A DNA stretch of 64,000 nucleotides from Thermoplasmatota archaeon (GCA_023381355.1 JAMCUL010000010.1:1-64000), one strand, 5' to 3'. Positions 18,646-27,865 are shown, numbered from the stretch's first letter. Notes: generated by a model not told the origin, from the letters alone. Program-made: numbers and translations.

Positions 18646-19572
18646 GTGAGCATTGCCGACAAAGATGTAATAAAATACATGGAATGGCCCAGCAGCCTGA
18701 TGAAGGAAAGGCCCACTTACTGGCAGATTGCCAAGAAAATAGGCAAGAGCCCAAATTATGTAAAGAACATGATTGATGAGATGATCCAGAATGAATCACT
18801 TCTTGGAATGTCAGTTTTTATTAATCCAACCATTGTGGGCCTGAAATCGTATTTTGTCGTTGTTTCAAGCAGCAATTCGACAGTTTTTGAAAATGAAAAA
18901 TTCAGGGAAGAGATAGGTGGAATATATTCAATGCATTTTTCCGGAATGAAGAAGGAGGTCCTGAATATTGAAATGTACAAGGAGAATGATGAGCAGGTCA
19001 GGGAAGCAATAGATAAAATAAGAAAGTTCAGTCCAGAAAGCAAGATTCTTTACTCCACATATGAAAATTATGAACAGGTATCTGTGGATCCAAAGTCTCT
19101 CGAGATAATAAGTTATCTTATAAAGAGCCCGATGGAGAGCATTAACAGGATATCTCTTGGAACCGGCATACCAAGAGGCGTGGTCAAGAAGAAAATTGAG
19201 AAAATGACATCTGGTGACATAATCAGCATCAGGCCCAATTTCAACGCTTACAGATACAGAAAGCTAAACCTTGCAGTGATGAGTGTTGCCTACCAGGATG
19301 ACATGAAGAGGAACATAAGAAGCCAGGTGACGGATATATTATGTGATTACATAATACAGGAAAGAAAGAACATAAATGGAATCCTGGTATTCCTGACAAA
19401 CTTTTCACATCTGGATGATGCTAAGCCATCAATAGATAAGATCGAAAAAATTCCGGGTGTGCTGGGAGTCACCTTTGTCTTTCCATTCGAGAGCAATTTT
19501 TATGTACCGGAATTATTGAAGGAAAGATTTGAAATGGCAACCGGGAAGCCCTGGGACTTGCAGATAAGATAA
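18646..19572 (+). CDS. two-part winged-helix transcriptional regulator
   Basis: 308 residues. The N-terminal part contains a helix-turn-helix (WQIAKKIGKSPNYVKNMIDEM, residues 26-46), followed by a segment resembling an Lrp/AsnC-type ligand-binding beta-alpha domain. A second helix-turn-helix follows (INRISLGTGIPRGVVKKKIEKM, around 166-187), and then a second such domain. The protein therefore looks like an internal duplication of an Lrp-like unit. The GTG start lies 27 bases after a TATA-like AAATAAATATATATT (18612-18626), so it is probably leaderless. Target genes are unknown; the ABC operon on the opposite strand ends 5 bases away. Confidence 0.6.
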   Translation: MSIADKDVIKYMEWPSSLMKERPTYWQIAKKIGKSPNYVKNMIDEMIQNESLLGMSVFINPTIVGLKSYFVVVSSSNSTVFENEKFREEIGGIYSMHFSGMKKEVLNIEMYKENDEQVREAIDKIRKFSPESKILYSTYENYEQVSVDPKSLEIISYLIKSPMESINRISLGTGIPRGVVKKKIEKMTSGDIISIRPNFNAYRYRKLNLAVMSVAYQDDMKRNIRSQVTDILCDYIIQERKNINGILVFLTNFSHLDDAKPSIDKIEKIPGVLGVTFVFPFESNFYVPELLKERFEMATGKPWDLQIR

Positions 19573-19577
19573 ACACA

Positions 19578-20999
19578 TTACTGATATCCCATCTCAACCC
19601 AGTAATATAGCCTCTTCTGCCAGTAATTCCTGTTCCTTATCAATATATAAAGGAATGCTGCAGATCCTATGAAGGCAGGGATTATGGTAACTGGAAATAT
19701 TGTTATTGCAAACAGGATTCCAAGCATCGTCATGCTTATGGGGAAAATGGCAAACTGTGATGCGTTGTATGTGGAAGGAAGCAGGTCTTCCTGGAGTATC
19801 TGATACGGCTTTCTTATGAATGAAAGAGAGAAATTTATCCCTGAGAATATGGCCGGGAAGAAGAGGAGGATAACTGTAAGAGTGAAATATGTGCCAGAAA
19901 CGTAAATCCCGAGAATCAGGGATGAAATGACAAATGGCACCGAAACGAACAGGGTCTGAAGCATCTTGGCGTAAAGAACCTTCTTGAGGTAATTTTCAAT
20001 CGGAATTGATGTGAACGAAAGCCATGCCCTCTCCTTGGAAAGTGTTCCGGTGCTCAGCATCAGGGATAGAAACCACGTTATATAGACTGAGCTCAAATAG
20101 ACCCCGAAGGAACCGAAGAACCCAAAAAATGTCTTCTGGTATACTATGATAAGGGAGGTAAAAATTGAAGCAAGCACTGACATTATGATGAACATCATGT
20201 AGATGCTTACCCTGTTGATCCTCACCCTTATATTTCCCATCGAGGCAGCCCTGCTGGTAAAATCCACCTGCCTGAAATTCAGCTTCAGGATTGTTCCTGT
20301 TACAGATGTATCAGTAAAGGAGTAGGTTTTTCGATAAGAATTCCTGTTTCTTGAAGAGAACGATGAAATCCTGAACGGAAGGGATTCAGCCCTTATGGTC
20401 TGGGAAGCTACCGCAGTTGCAACCACGGTCACCAGTATAACCCCAATTGAAGAGTCCACGCCTGATCCATTGATGAATGAAAGCGCACCGTATGGGAACC
20501 CAAAAAATGATGATACAACCCACGCAGCCTCAACACCTGCAAAACCTACCTTGATGTAGATATTCTTCCCTGCCATATTGAGACTCATTGAAATCGGGAG
20601 TATTGCCATGCACACAATCGCCAATATTCCTGCAAGCAGCCCAAGTTGATCAGTCCTGAAATCAATCAATGCACCTGAAGCCGCTGCCACGAATATAAGT
20701 GAGGATGCAAGGGCCTGGGATATGAAAAAAGCAGGTATCAGCGTAATGTTCTTTACTGGAGATGTCAGCAGGAAATCCCTGTCTGCCGCTGTCAGTGAGA
20801 GTCCCCCCGCAACAGTGGCACTGATCAGGAAAAGCAGGAAAATGAACGCAAGATAATAGGAGCCAAAGTTATCAGGCGTATCTGTGACCAGTCCAAAGCT
20901 GATGGTGAACAGGGAATAAATGAATATGAAAAATACAATTAGCAGGAAATATCTGGAAAAACGGGACTTGACCAGCAGCTTGAGAACCTTAATGAACAT
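19578..20999 (-). CDS. ABC-2-type transporter permease
   Basis: 473 residues with about 12 hydrophobic segments and a charged central stretch (about residues 205-255, Arg/Ser-rich) that probably lies in the cytoplasm. It starts 11 bases inside the ATPase gene, so the two form one transporter. The substrate is unknown; ABC-2-type systems mostly export lipids, peptides or polymers. Confidence 0.75.
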   Translation of the reverse strand: MFIKVLKLLVKSRFSRYFLLIVFFIFIYSLFTISFGLVTDTPDNFGSYYLAFIFLLFLISATVAGGLSLTAADRDFLLTSPVKNITLIPAFFISQALASSLIFVAAASGALIDFRTDQLGLLAGILAIVCMAILPISMSLNMAGKNIYIKVGFAGVEAAWVVSSFFGFPYGALSFINGSGVDSSIGVILVTVVATAVASQTIRAESLPFRISSFSSRNRNSYRKTYSFTDTSVTGTILKLNFRQVDFTSRAASMGNIRVRINRVSIYMMFIIMSVLASIFTSLIIVYQKTFFGFFGSFGVYLSSVYITWFLSLMLSTGTLSKERAWLSFTSIPIENYLKKVLYAKMLQTLFVSVPFVISSLILGIYVSGTYFTLTVILLFFPAIFSGINFSLSFIRKPYQILQEDLLPSTYNASQFAIFPISMTMLGILFAITIFPVTIIPAFIGSAAFLYILIRNRNYWQKRLYYWVEMGYQ

Positions 21000-21732
21000 T
21001 TTTCATCAGCCCGGATACAACACTTTCCATGGATTTGCCATCCGTTTCCATCTTCTCAAGTTCCCCGATAGTCCCATCCCACACCTTGCTGCCTGAAGAA
21101 ATTATCACGATCCTGGTGGTGAATCTCTTTGCAATTGACAGTATATGAGTTGATATGAGGAAAGTGGCATTCATTCTTTCAAAGTACTGAAATATAACCT
21201 CCTGGGTTGGGATATCAAGGTAGTTGAGTGGTTCATCCATTATTGCAAATCTTGGGTTGTGAATAATGGACAGCGCAAGACATAGTTTCTGCCGGTTTCC
21301 CCTGGAAAGGGAGAGCGGTTTCTGCCTTTCCATTGAGCCAAGTGAAAGGATATCAAGAAGTTCCTCAATCCTGGATTCAAGATTCTCAGTCTGCCTGATG
21401 GAGCCGATATACTCAAGGTTCTCTCTTACAGACAGGTTAAGGTAAGGGCTTGGATCCTCAGGGAGGTACCCTATCATCTTCTTTGCCTCAAAAGAACTTG
21501 GGAGATAACCAAATATTCGCACCCTGCCATTATCTGGCTTCATCAATCCGGAAATTATCTTGAGTGTTGTGGATTTTCCGGCCCCGTTCTCACCCAGGAG
21601 AGCAACCCTGTCACCCACCTTTATCGTCATAGAAAAGTTGTCCACAGCTTTTATCTTTCCATAACTCTTTGAAACGCTTTCCATGAAGAGAGGATCTGAA
21701 TTCTCAAAGTTTGATGATGCTATGGATTCCAT
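20989..21732 (-). CDS. ABC transporter ATP-binding protein
   Basis: 247 residues with the full ATPase set: Walker A GENGAGKST (47-55), Q-loop region near GYLPEDPSPY, signature LSRGNRQKL (the usual LSGGQ is degenerate as LSRGN), Walker B FAIMDEP, and the switch His in STH. It powers the permease encoded downstream. M17 is an alternative start. Confidence 0.92.
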   Translation of the reverse strand: MESIASSNFENSDPLFMESVSKSYGKIKAVDNFSMTIKVGDRVALLGENGAGKSTTLKIISGLMKPDNGRVRIFGYLPSSFEAKKMIGYLPEDPSPYLNLSVRENLEYIGSIRQTENLESRIEELLDILSLGSMERQKPLSLSRGNRQKLCLALSIIHNPRFAIMDEPLNYLDIPTQEVIFQYFERMNATFLISTHILSIAKRFTTRIVIISSGSKVWDGTIGELEKMETDGKSMESVVSGLMKNVH

Positions 21733-21782
21733 GAAAAGGAAAAGAAATACAAGATTAAATAGATTGATCTAAAGAGCGATTT

Positions 21783-22904
21783 CTAGCATGATCTTGAGGG
21801 CGCAATGCTTTCAAATATTTCAGCCCTCATCATGTTACCGTCAGGGACAGTGTTATCCTCGATCATCTCCCTGATGAGTGTGCCGCTGAACCTCTTTCTG
21901 TATATCTCAGGATGGGGGCATATCCTCTCTGTTGATATTTCCCCACACCTCGAGCAGTAAAAGGCCTCATCCATAAAGACGGGGGTTATACCGGTGTTTC
22001 CAATTGATTTTACATATTCCATGGCCTCATATTTTCCATAAAATTTCCCTGTTCCGGCGTGATCCCTTCCTATAATGAAATGAGAGCATCCCATATTTTT
22101 CCTCATAACCATGTGGAGGAATGCCTCCCTGGGACCTGCATAGATCATGGCATAATTGACAGGGAAGAGGAAGACCCTCTCCACTGGCAGGTAATTCTCA
22201 AGATATTTCCTGTATGACGATATTATCAGTGCATCTGGCAGATCACCTTTCTTCTTGGGTCCCAGGGAAGGGGTCAAGGCAAGAGAATCATACCATGAGA
22301 GTGCCTGTTTATGAAGGAATTCATGTCCCCTGTGAGGGGCATTTCTTGTCTGGAAGCCACAAACGCTCTCCGGGCCCCTTTCCTTTATCTGCCTCCTTGT
22401 ATCTTCGGTGCTGCCGGATTTTACAATAAATGAGAAATTGTCTTTCAGGACAGATAAAATCCTGCCGGAAACGAACCGGTTTCCGTTCAGTCTTGTCATC
22501 ATGACGCCGGGATGCTCATCGCTGTTTGTGCTGAAGAGTAATTTTGTGTACCATTCCAGATCAAGGGTGAAGCGTTCTTCAACCTCCATTATGGCTATTC
22601 TTTTCATATCATGCCAAATTTCAACGAGATCACCATTGTGCAGGGATTCCCAGGTTTGAGGGTTAACCGGGAGCACCAGTGGAACAGACCATGGAGTCCC
22701 GTCTGGAAGCGAGTTTTCCTCAAGGATGCTCCTGATTTCCTCAGGTCCATGAAAGCCGTTGCACGGACTGAAATAACCCATCGCAATATTCCATGCTGTC
22801 AAAGCGCCCTGTGATCCTGCCTCAATCCTTATGCCCTGCTCCCCAAACTGGATATGCTTGTCTGAGATACTGATACCTTTTGAACCGTGATATTCTGGAA
22901 TCAT
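21783..22904 (-). CDS. sat: sulfate adenylyltransferase (ATP sulfurylase)
   Basis: 373 residues, normal length. It makes adenosine 5'-phosphosulfate (APS) from sulfate and ATP in the cytoplasm. The nucleotide-binding QTRNAPHRGHEF motif is at about 185-196 and GRDHAG follows about 90 residues later. A Cys cluster near the C-terminus (YCSRCG, then CPHPE) looks like the zinc site of archaeal-type enzymes. It starts one base after cysH ends, so APS is made and reduced by one transcription unit. Confidence 0.95.
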   Translation of the reverse strand: MIPEYHGSKGISISDKHIQFGEQGIRIEAGSQGALTAWNIAMGYFSPCNGFHGPEEIRSILEENSLPDGTPWSVPLVLPVNPQTWESLHNGDLVEIWHDMKRIAIMEVEERFTLDLEWYTKLLFSTNSDEHPGVMMTRLNGNRFVSGRILSVLKDNFSFIVKSGSTEDTRRQIKERGPESVCGFQTRNAPHRGHEFLHKQALSWYDSLALTPSLGPKKKGDLPDALIISSYRKYLENYLPVERVFLFPVNYAMIYAGPREAFLHMVMRKNMGCSHFIIGRDHAGTGKFYGKYEAMEYVKSIGNTGITPVFMDEAFYCSRCGEISTERICPHPEIYRKRFSGTLIREMIEDNTVPDGNMMRAEIFESIAPSRSC

Positions 22905-22905
22905 C

Positions 22906-23583
22906 TTATCTCCCCCTCATATGGATTCCGCATTCCCTGACTCCACTCTCCCACCACCATCTTCCATCCCTCTCACCATCTGACGGAATCGTGCATGGCT
23001 CACATCCAATACTCATGTATCCTTTCGAGTAGAGTGGGTTCAGCGGTATCTGGTTATCCTCCACATACCTGCCCACATCTTCTGAGGTCCAGTTCAGAAG
23101 CGGGTTGCATTTAATATTTCTCCCATCCCTCTCAATAAGGGAAGACTCCATCCTTACCTTTGTCTGTTCCCTCCTTATCCCTGTTATCCACCCTTTTCTC
23201 ACTTCCAGCAATTTCTCCAGGGGATTGACCTTCCTTATTTTGCAGCATAATTTCCTCATCTCCACGCTCCTGTAGAAAAGATCAGGGCCATGAAGATTCA
23301 TCATGGCTTCAACTTCACCACTTTCTGGGAAGAGGAATTTCAGGCTGATTCTGTATTCCTCCATTATTTTATGGATGAATGAGTACGTTTCCTGGTGGAT
23401 CCTTCCAGTATCTATTGTGTATATATCCCTGTCAAGCCCGTTGCTGATCATCAGGTGCAGTATCACCATATCCTCCCTGCTGAAACTGCTCAGCAGGAAG
23501 ACATCTCCTGAACAGATCCTGTCGAATTCCAGGAGAGTGGATACAGATTCTTCAATTTTTCCTGAATTTTCCATGTCTGGCAA
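22906..23583 (-). CDS. cysH: APS/PAPS reductase, [4Fe-4S] type
   Basis: 225 residues. It reduces APS (or PAPS) to sulfite. The adenylyl-sulfate pocket motifs are visible (SSFSREDMV near 32-40, TIDTGRIHQET near 56-66). Cys113-Cys114 and the GCEPCT pair Cys194/Cys197 form the CC...CxxC set that binds a [4Fe-4S] cluster and marks APS-preferring enzymes. The C-terminus is short, without the redox-active tail Cys of plant enzymes. It is the first gene of the leftward cysH-sat unit and is divergent from the ComA-like gene. Confidence 0.9.
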   Translation of the reverse strand: MPDMENSGKIEESVSTLLEFDRICSGDVFLLSSFSREDMVILHLMISNGLDRDIYTIDTGRIHQETYSFIHKIMEEYRISLKFLFPESGEVEAMMNLHGPDLFYRSVEMRKLCCKIRKVNPLEKLLEVRKGWITGIRREQTKVRMESSLIERDGRNIKCNPLLNWTSEDVGRYVEDNQIPLNPLYSKGYMSIGCEPCTIPSDGERDGRWWWESGVRECGIHMRGR

Positions 23584-23598
23584 ATATAATATGATATA

Positions 23599-23660
23599 TT
23601 TACATATAGATTGGCGAATTAGATGAAAATTTAACCCATTTTACATATTTTTATGTGTAA
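23599..23660. promoter_or_regulatory. shared divergent promoter of cysH-sat and the comA-like gene
   Basis: The 76-base gap holds two copies of TTTACATAT (23599-23607 and 23640-23648). The first overlaps the TATA-like box of cysH (about 26 bases before ATG 23583). The second begins an imperfect 20-base palindrome (TTACA...TGTAA, 23641-23660; core ACATA-tttt-TATGT) that runs up to the comA-like start codon, just after a TATA-like AATTTA (23628-23634). This suggests one regulator acting on both directions. Confidence 0.5.
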
Positions 23661-24673
23661 TGATCAAATACGCATCTATGCAGGAGGGTAAATTACTGTG
23701 CCAGGATATTTCAGGCCTGGATTCATCAAGGATCCAGAAATCAGGGAAGACAATGGTTATTGACAGGATGGTTTCGGACATCTCTGTTCTGGAACTGTTC
23801 TCAAGATATGTGACATATGTGAAGATAGGGTGGGGAATACCATTCCTTCTTCCCGAGGATAGGGTCAGGGAGAGGATCAATAACATCAGGAACACTGGCC
23901 TTGGAGTAAGCAATGGAGGGACTTTCCTTGAAAACTTCATCATCAGGGGAAAACTGATGCAGGGTCTCAATATGATACATGGGCTGGGATATACCTATCT
24001 GGAATTGAGTGAGGGAATTATGGATATATCCAGGCGTGATAAAAAAATTGCAATGGAATTTGCTGAAAGCTCCGGGATGAAACTTGTTATGGAAGTCGGG
24101 AAGAAGAACAGGAATGATCAGCTCAGCCTTTCAGAAACAATCGAAAAAATCACGGAGGATATGGATTTTGATCCTTTTGTCATCATTGTTGAGGGAAGGG
24201 AGTCTGGGAAGGACGTTGAAATATATGATCACGAGGGGAACATCAAGTGGGACTGGGTGGAGGAAATACTGGAAAATGTACCACTTTCAAGGGTGATGTT
24301 TGAAGCGCCCATCGAATCGCAGCAGACCGAGCTCATTATAAGGCTTGGTCCAGAGGTCAATCTGGGAAATGTTTCATTTGCATCCATCCCTGCAATGGCT
24401 TCACAGAAATTTGGAGTCAGGGGAGATAATTTCGGTGTTGAATCGCACAATAACCACTTTGATGGCAGTCCTGCGACACGCTTTGTTTATCATGTCATCA
24501 AGAATTCATCATACAGCGACCAGGCAAAGATTATGAAAATTACCGGAATGAGCAGGAGGACTGTTCAGAATTCACTGTTTGAATTAATGAAGTCAGGGCT
24601 GATCACTGAACATCCGGACTCAATGGACATGCGCAGGAAGGTATACCGGAGTACAGGACCATGGAATGCCTGA
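23660..24673 (+). CDS. phosphosulfolactate synthase (ComA family) fused to a C-terminal helix-turn-helix
   Basis: 337 residues; the family is normally about 250-280. Residues 30-260 are a full ComA/PF02679 TIM-barrel enzyme: MVIDRMVSD, VKIGWG, NGGTFLENF, LELSEG, EVGKK (145-149), EGRESG (178-183), FEAP, and GPEVNLGNV (230-238). The family adds sulfite to phosphoenolpyruvate to give phosphosulfolactate, the first step to coenzyme M in methanogens and to sulfolactate in Bacillus. Residues about 270-332 form a winged helix (ITGMSRRTVQNSLFELMKSG at 294-313). Its divergent neighbours make sulfite, its substrate. It could be an enzyme that also regulates, or a former enzyme acting as a sulfite/PEP sensor; the intact motifs favour activity. 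Confidence 0.85.
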   Translation: MIKYASMQEGKLLCQDISGLDSSRIQKSGKTMVIDRMVSDISVLELFSRYVTYVKIGWGIPFLLPEDRVRERINNIRNTGLGVSNGGTFLENFIIRGKLMQGLNMIHGLGYTYLELSEGIMDISRRDKKIAMEFAESSGMKLVMEVGKKNRNDQLSLSETIEKITEDMDFDPFVIIVEGRESGKDVEIYDHEGNIKWDWVEEILENVPLSRVMFEAPIESQQTELIIRLGPEVNLGNVSFASIPAMASQKFGVRGDNFGVESHNNHFDGSPATRFVYHVIKNSSYSDQAKIMKITGMSRRTVQNSLFELMKSGLITEHPDSMDMRRKVYRSTGPWNA

Positions 24674-24716
24674 TGTAAAAGAAAAAGAATAGGTATGAGT
24701 TTGCCATCCATAAATC

Positions 24717-25655
24717 ATGAAGATGAATAAGAAGGATCTACTTTCAACTCCAGTAAGGGATACTGTCGTCAATGAAAAGACCTCAATGATGGATTTCATG
24801 AAAATGATGGAAGTTTCAGGCGGCTTCACAACATCAAAGGTATACGTGGCATATGAAATACTGAGGGATATGTTCAGGGAGGAAAATACAACATTCCTCT
24901 CATTTCCTGCTGATATAATTTCCACCGGTACAAGAGGTGTTATAAACCAGCTTGTGAAGGAGAAGCTGGTTGATGTCATAATAACAACAACAGGCACTCT
25001 TGATCACGACATAGCGAGAACATTCAGGGATTACTACTGCGGTTCCTTTGATTATCCAGACAGGGAGCTAAAGGATCTTGGAATTAACAGGCTGGGTAGC
25101 GTCGTGATACCTGATGAATCCTATGGTGAAATAATGGAATCATTCATGCAGCCTGAGCTGGAGAAATTGTACAGTGAAAAGAAGACATGGGCAACCTGGG
25201 AAATAATCCAGAGGATCGGGCTGAAACTGAACAGTGAGGATTCAATCCTATATAATGCGGCCAAAAACGGGATCAAGGTGTTTGTTCCAGGAATTACAGA
25301 TGGATCATTCGGCTCGCAGCTGTGGTCATTCAGGGAGATGAACCATGATTTCATGGTTGATGTTCTTGCTGACGAGCACGAGCTTTCAGACATAATTTTT
25401 GATGCAAAAAAGACAGGATCACTGATGATCGGCGGCGGCATATCAAAGCACCATACAATATGGTGGAACCAGTTCCGTGGCGGGCTTGATTATTCTGTAT
25501 ATATAACGACTGCACAGGAATATGACGGCTCACTGTCAGGAGCAAAACTGGAGGAGGCCATCTCATGGAAGAAGGTCAAGCCAGATGCGAGATTTGTAAA
25601 CGTGTATGGGGATGTGACATTGATACTGCCTGTCATGGTGGGGCCATTACTGTAG
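24717..25655 (+). CDS. dys: deoxyhypusine synthase
   Basis: 312 residues, normal length. Transfers the butylamine part of spermidine to a lysine of aIF5A, a modification restricted to archaea and eukaryotes. The NAD-binding and active-site landmarks are clear: STGTRG (about 63-68), ITTTGTLDHD (about 89-98), GGGISKHH (about 240-247), and SGAKLEEAISWKK with the catalytic Lys near residue 289. ATG 24717 or 24723 are equally plausible starts. Its end overlaps the convergent CruF-like gene by 9 bases. Confidence 0.95.
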   Translation: MKMNKKDLLSTPVRDTVVNEKTSMMDFMKMMEVSGGFTTSKVYVAYEILRDMFREENTTFLSFPADIISTGTRGVINQLVKEKLVDVIITTTGTLDHDIARTFRDYYCGSFDYPDRELKDLGINRLGSVVIPDESYGEIMESFMQPELEKLYSEKKTWATWEIIQRIGLKLNSEDSILYNAAKNGIKVFVPGITDGSFGSQLWSFREMNHDFMVDVLADEHELSDIIFDAKKTGSLMIGGGISKHHTIWWNQFRGGLDYSVYITTAQEYDGSLSGAKLEEAISWKKVKPDARFVNVYGDVTLILPVMVGPLL

Positions 25656-26408
25656 ATTACGAATATTTCCCATTTTTCCTGAGGATTTGAAATATTTAGT
25701 GAGAAGCAGGAGCAGGAATATTACCATAATGATTATCATCGAGATCATCCCCGCCTCGCCCAGTCCTGCACGATAATCACTTATGGTATTGTCGAGGCCG
25801 AAGAGGATATAGAAGACAAGGGCTGGAAGTATTGTTTTTCCAGAATTGTTTATCTTGAAATTCAGCAGGTAGAGGATGAAGGCAATTAGGAGGGAAACAA
25901 GGAACCATCCGATAAAATTTGAGACAGGATCACCAAAATACTGAGTCGGTACCGTCCAGTGCCACAGTTCCTTTGAGTACCTGGGATCGAAGCTCAGATC
26001 AAAGGTAACCATCAGGAATGGTGCCAGGAAAATAGACGATGCCTCCATTGCATAGAAAAACAGTGAAGACCAGAGGAAAGGTATGAAGATTGGGACAGGA
26101 CCAAGCTTCGGTCCCAGGGCCGCTGTATAATAATATGTTCCGAAAGGTATGCCTGTGTTTATGCTCAGGAATTCCATTGAATAGCCAACAAGCCATCCAA
26201 GGGCAAGAAGTTGAAGCGACTTTTTCCAGCCTGTCAGGAGTAGTGAGCTTATGAGATATACAACTATCAGCAGGAAGGAGACAATCATGGAGCTGAAATA
26301 AGGCGTGTTCCGCAACTGAGGAACCTGGCCTGCAAAGAGGTATGCAATATACAGGAGGCTTGCTATCCAGGCAACCTTCCATCTGAGTTTCATATCCTGC
26401 AAAATCAT
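25647..26408 (-). CDS. CruF-like carotenoid biosynthesis membrane protein (DUF422)
   Basis: 253 residues with about seven membrane segments. The family motif GYSMEFLSINTGIPFGTYYY and the following GPVPIFIPFLW match CruF / bisanhydrobacterioruberin hydratase proteins, which hydrate the ends of acyclic or gamma-type carotenoids. The frame stays open to 26558, but a TATA-like TATATTTAATAT at 26431-26442 sits 29 bases before ATG 26408. I place the leaderless start there; the upstream extension is basic and non-conserved in character. No other carotenoid gene lies in the window. Confidence 0.75.
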   Translation of the reverse strand: MILQDMKLRWKVAWIASLLYIAYLFAGQVPQLRNTPYFSSMIVSFLLIVVYLISSLLLTGWKKSLQLLALGWLVGYSMEFLSINTGIPFGTYYYTAALGPKLGPVPIFIPFLWSSLFFYAMEASSIFLAPFLMVTFDLSFDPRYSKELWHWTVPTQYFGDPVSNFIGWFLVSLLIAFILYLLNFKINNSGKTILPALVFYILFGLDNTISDYRAGLGEAGMISMIIIMVIFLLLLLTKYFKSSGKMGNIRNLQ

Positions 26409-26521
26409 GTTCCGGGGAATCATGAATTCGATATTAAATATACCAGTTCCATATTTATTGCCAATCAGTATCTTCTCAGTTATCAAACGTATCCATAATA
26501 TCATAAACTGAAGTATAATGA

Positions 26522-27395
26522 AGATACGTCGCAGGCACGGTAAATGCCGGGAGTTCAACAGGTCCAGGATCGAGCGTCCAAGATCCGGGGAACGGTAGTA
26601 TACATGTCACCAGCTACTGCTCAGGAAATGTTTCTGTAATGAGCGGAATTTATGAATCACTTATATCAAGCATAAATATCAGATTGTTACCAGTTGGAAT
26701 AATATATGACCATTCAACGGGGTTGTCTGCATGTTGCAAACCAACATTAGGGGAGCATGGGTTTGATAAAGCCAACCAGTACTGTTTCATCAACACTCGA
26801 AAATGCCTATTACTCCCTAGCATTCCCAGGAACAGGACTTCCTTCCGGTACCATATGGCATGTGAACATAACAGGTCATGACTCTATTGCGATTACCGGC
26901 ACATCATATTCTTTATCCATGTCTAACGGGACATGCATTTACACTTTTTTCACCTCAGATCACGAATAGGAACTCTCTGCATATTCTGGCTCAGTAACCG
27001 TCAACGATGCAGCAGTCCCTTAACCTGTGAAATTTACCGAGGCAAAATATTCAGTAAAATTCACGGAGACAGGTCTTCAATCCGGAGTTGTATGATATGT
27101 GAATCTCTCAAACGGAATGAAATCCGGTCCGATTCAAAGTCAATCCTGCACATTTGAGTTAACAAACGTTTCATATTCATACTCAGCAGGAAAGATTTCA
27201 TGCTACGATCTTTCAAAGTCAACAAATGCATTGGCAATTAATGGAAAGAATGCCACATTGTCATTAAGTTTCACTTCTGCCGGGAAGAGTAAACCATCGG
27301 GAAAGGATGACGTTCTGTCGATAGGAATATCAGTTGCGGTTATACTTGTGCTAGGGGTTGTTGTTTTTCTTTTTTTCTTTAGAATGAAAAAATAA
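26522..27395 (+). pseudogene. broken gene for an anchored surface protein
   Basis: Coding-like sequence in two frames. A first part (to about 26730) is in one frame; from 26757 the frame is shifted and carries three stops: TAG 26967, TAA 27021 and TGA 27093. Ignoring the stops, the translation gives the 'F.E.GLPSGT.W.V' repeat of Thermoplasmatales surface proteins: FPGTGLPSGTIWHVN, then KFTETGLQSGVV-stop-YVN, where TGA stands at the conserved Trp. It ends in a membrane helix and an RMKK tail (27320-27395). It is related in design to the 1215-residue protein at 29595. Confidence 0.7.
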
Positions 27396-27568
27396 CCCCA
27401 TATTTTGAAATTTATAACATAAAATGTTTCTCTCCATCATTCCAGTATATTTTACCGGCAGTTTTCGCATTGTTCCTGAATAAATTCTTTCTTGAATTCA
27501 TTTAACGAAATTTGTCTCAGTCTCATTTAATTCAGAAAAAAATTTAACCGAGTGGGAAATATGAATGC

Positions 27569-27865
27569 ATGAGTGATAAACCAAATATACGTGAGGATAA
27601 ATTGAAGGAGTACCTGATACAGAACAGGTCGTATTCCCTTTATGAAAATGATGATAGATCCATAGAACTGCATTTTTCACCTGAAATGCCGGAAGCAATT
27701 GCTCACTTTCCAAATGGTGAACCCGTTGAGCACATTATGTATGGTTTCATAGACAATGGAACCATATATTTTACCAAATTTAAAACAGTAAGCTCACTCG
27801 GGGAAACAGAGACAGAACTGGAAGGGGAAGATGATCCGGTAATGTTGTGGCTTCAATTCATATAA
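27569..27865 (+). CDS. small acidic hypothetical protein
   Basis: 98 residues, acidic, no membrane segment and no family that I recognise. A TATA-like AAATTTAA near 27538-27546 lies 26 bases before the ATG, which supports a real leaderless gene. Confidence 0.6.
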   Translation: MSDKPNIREDKLKEYLIQNRSYSLYENDDRSIELHFSPEMPEAIAHFPNGEPVEHIMYGFIDNGTIYFTKFKTVSSLGETETELEGEDDPVMLWLQFI

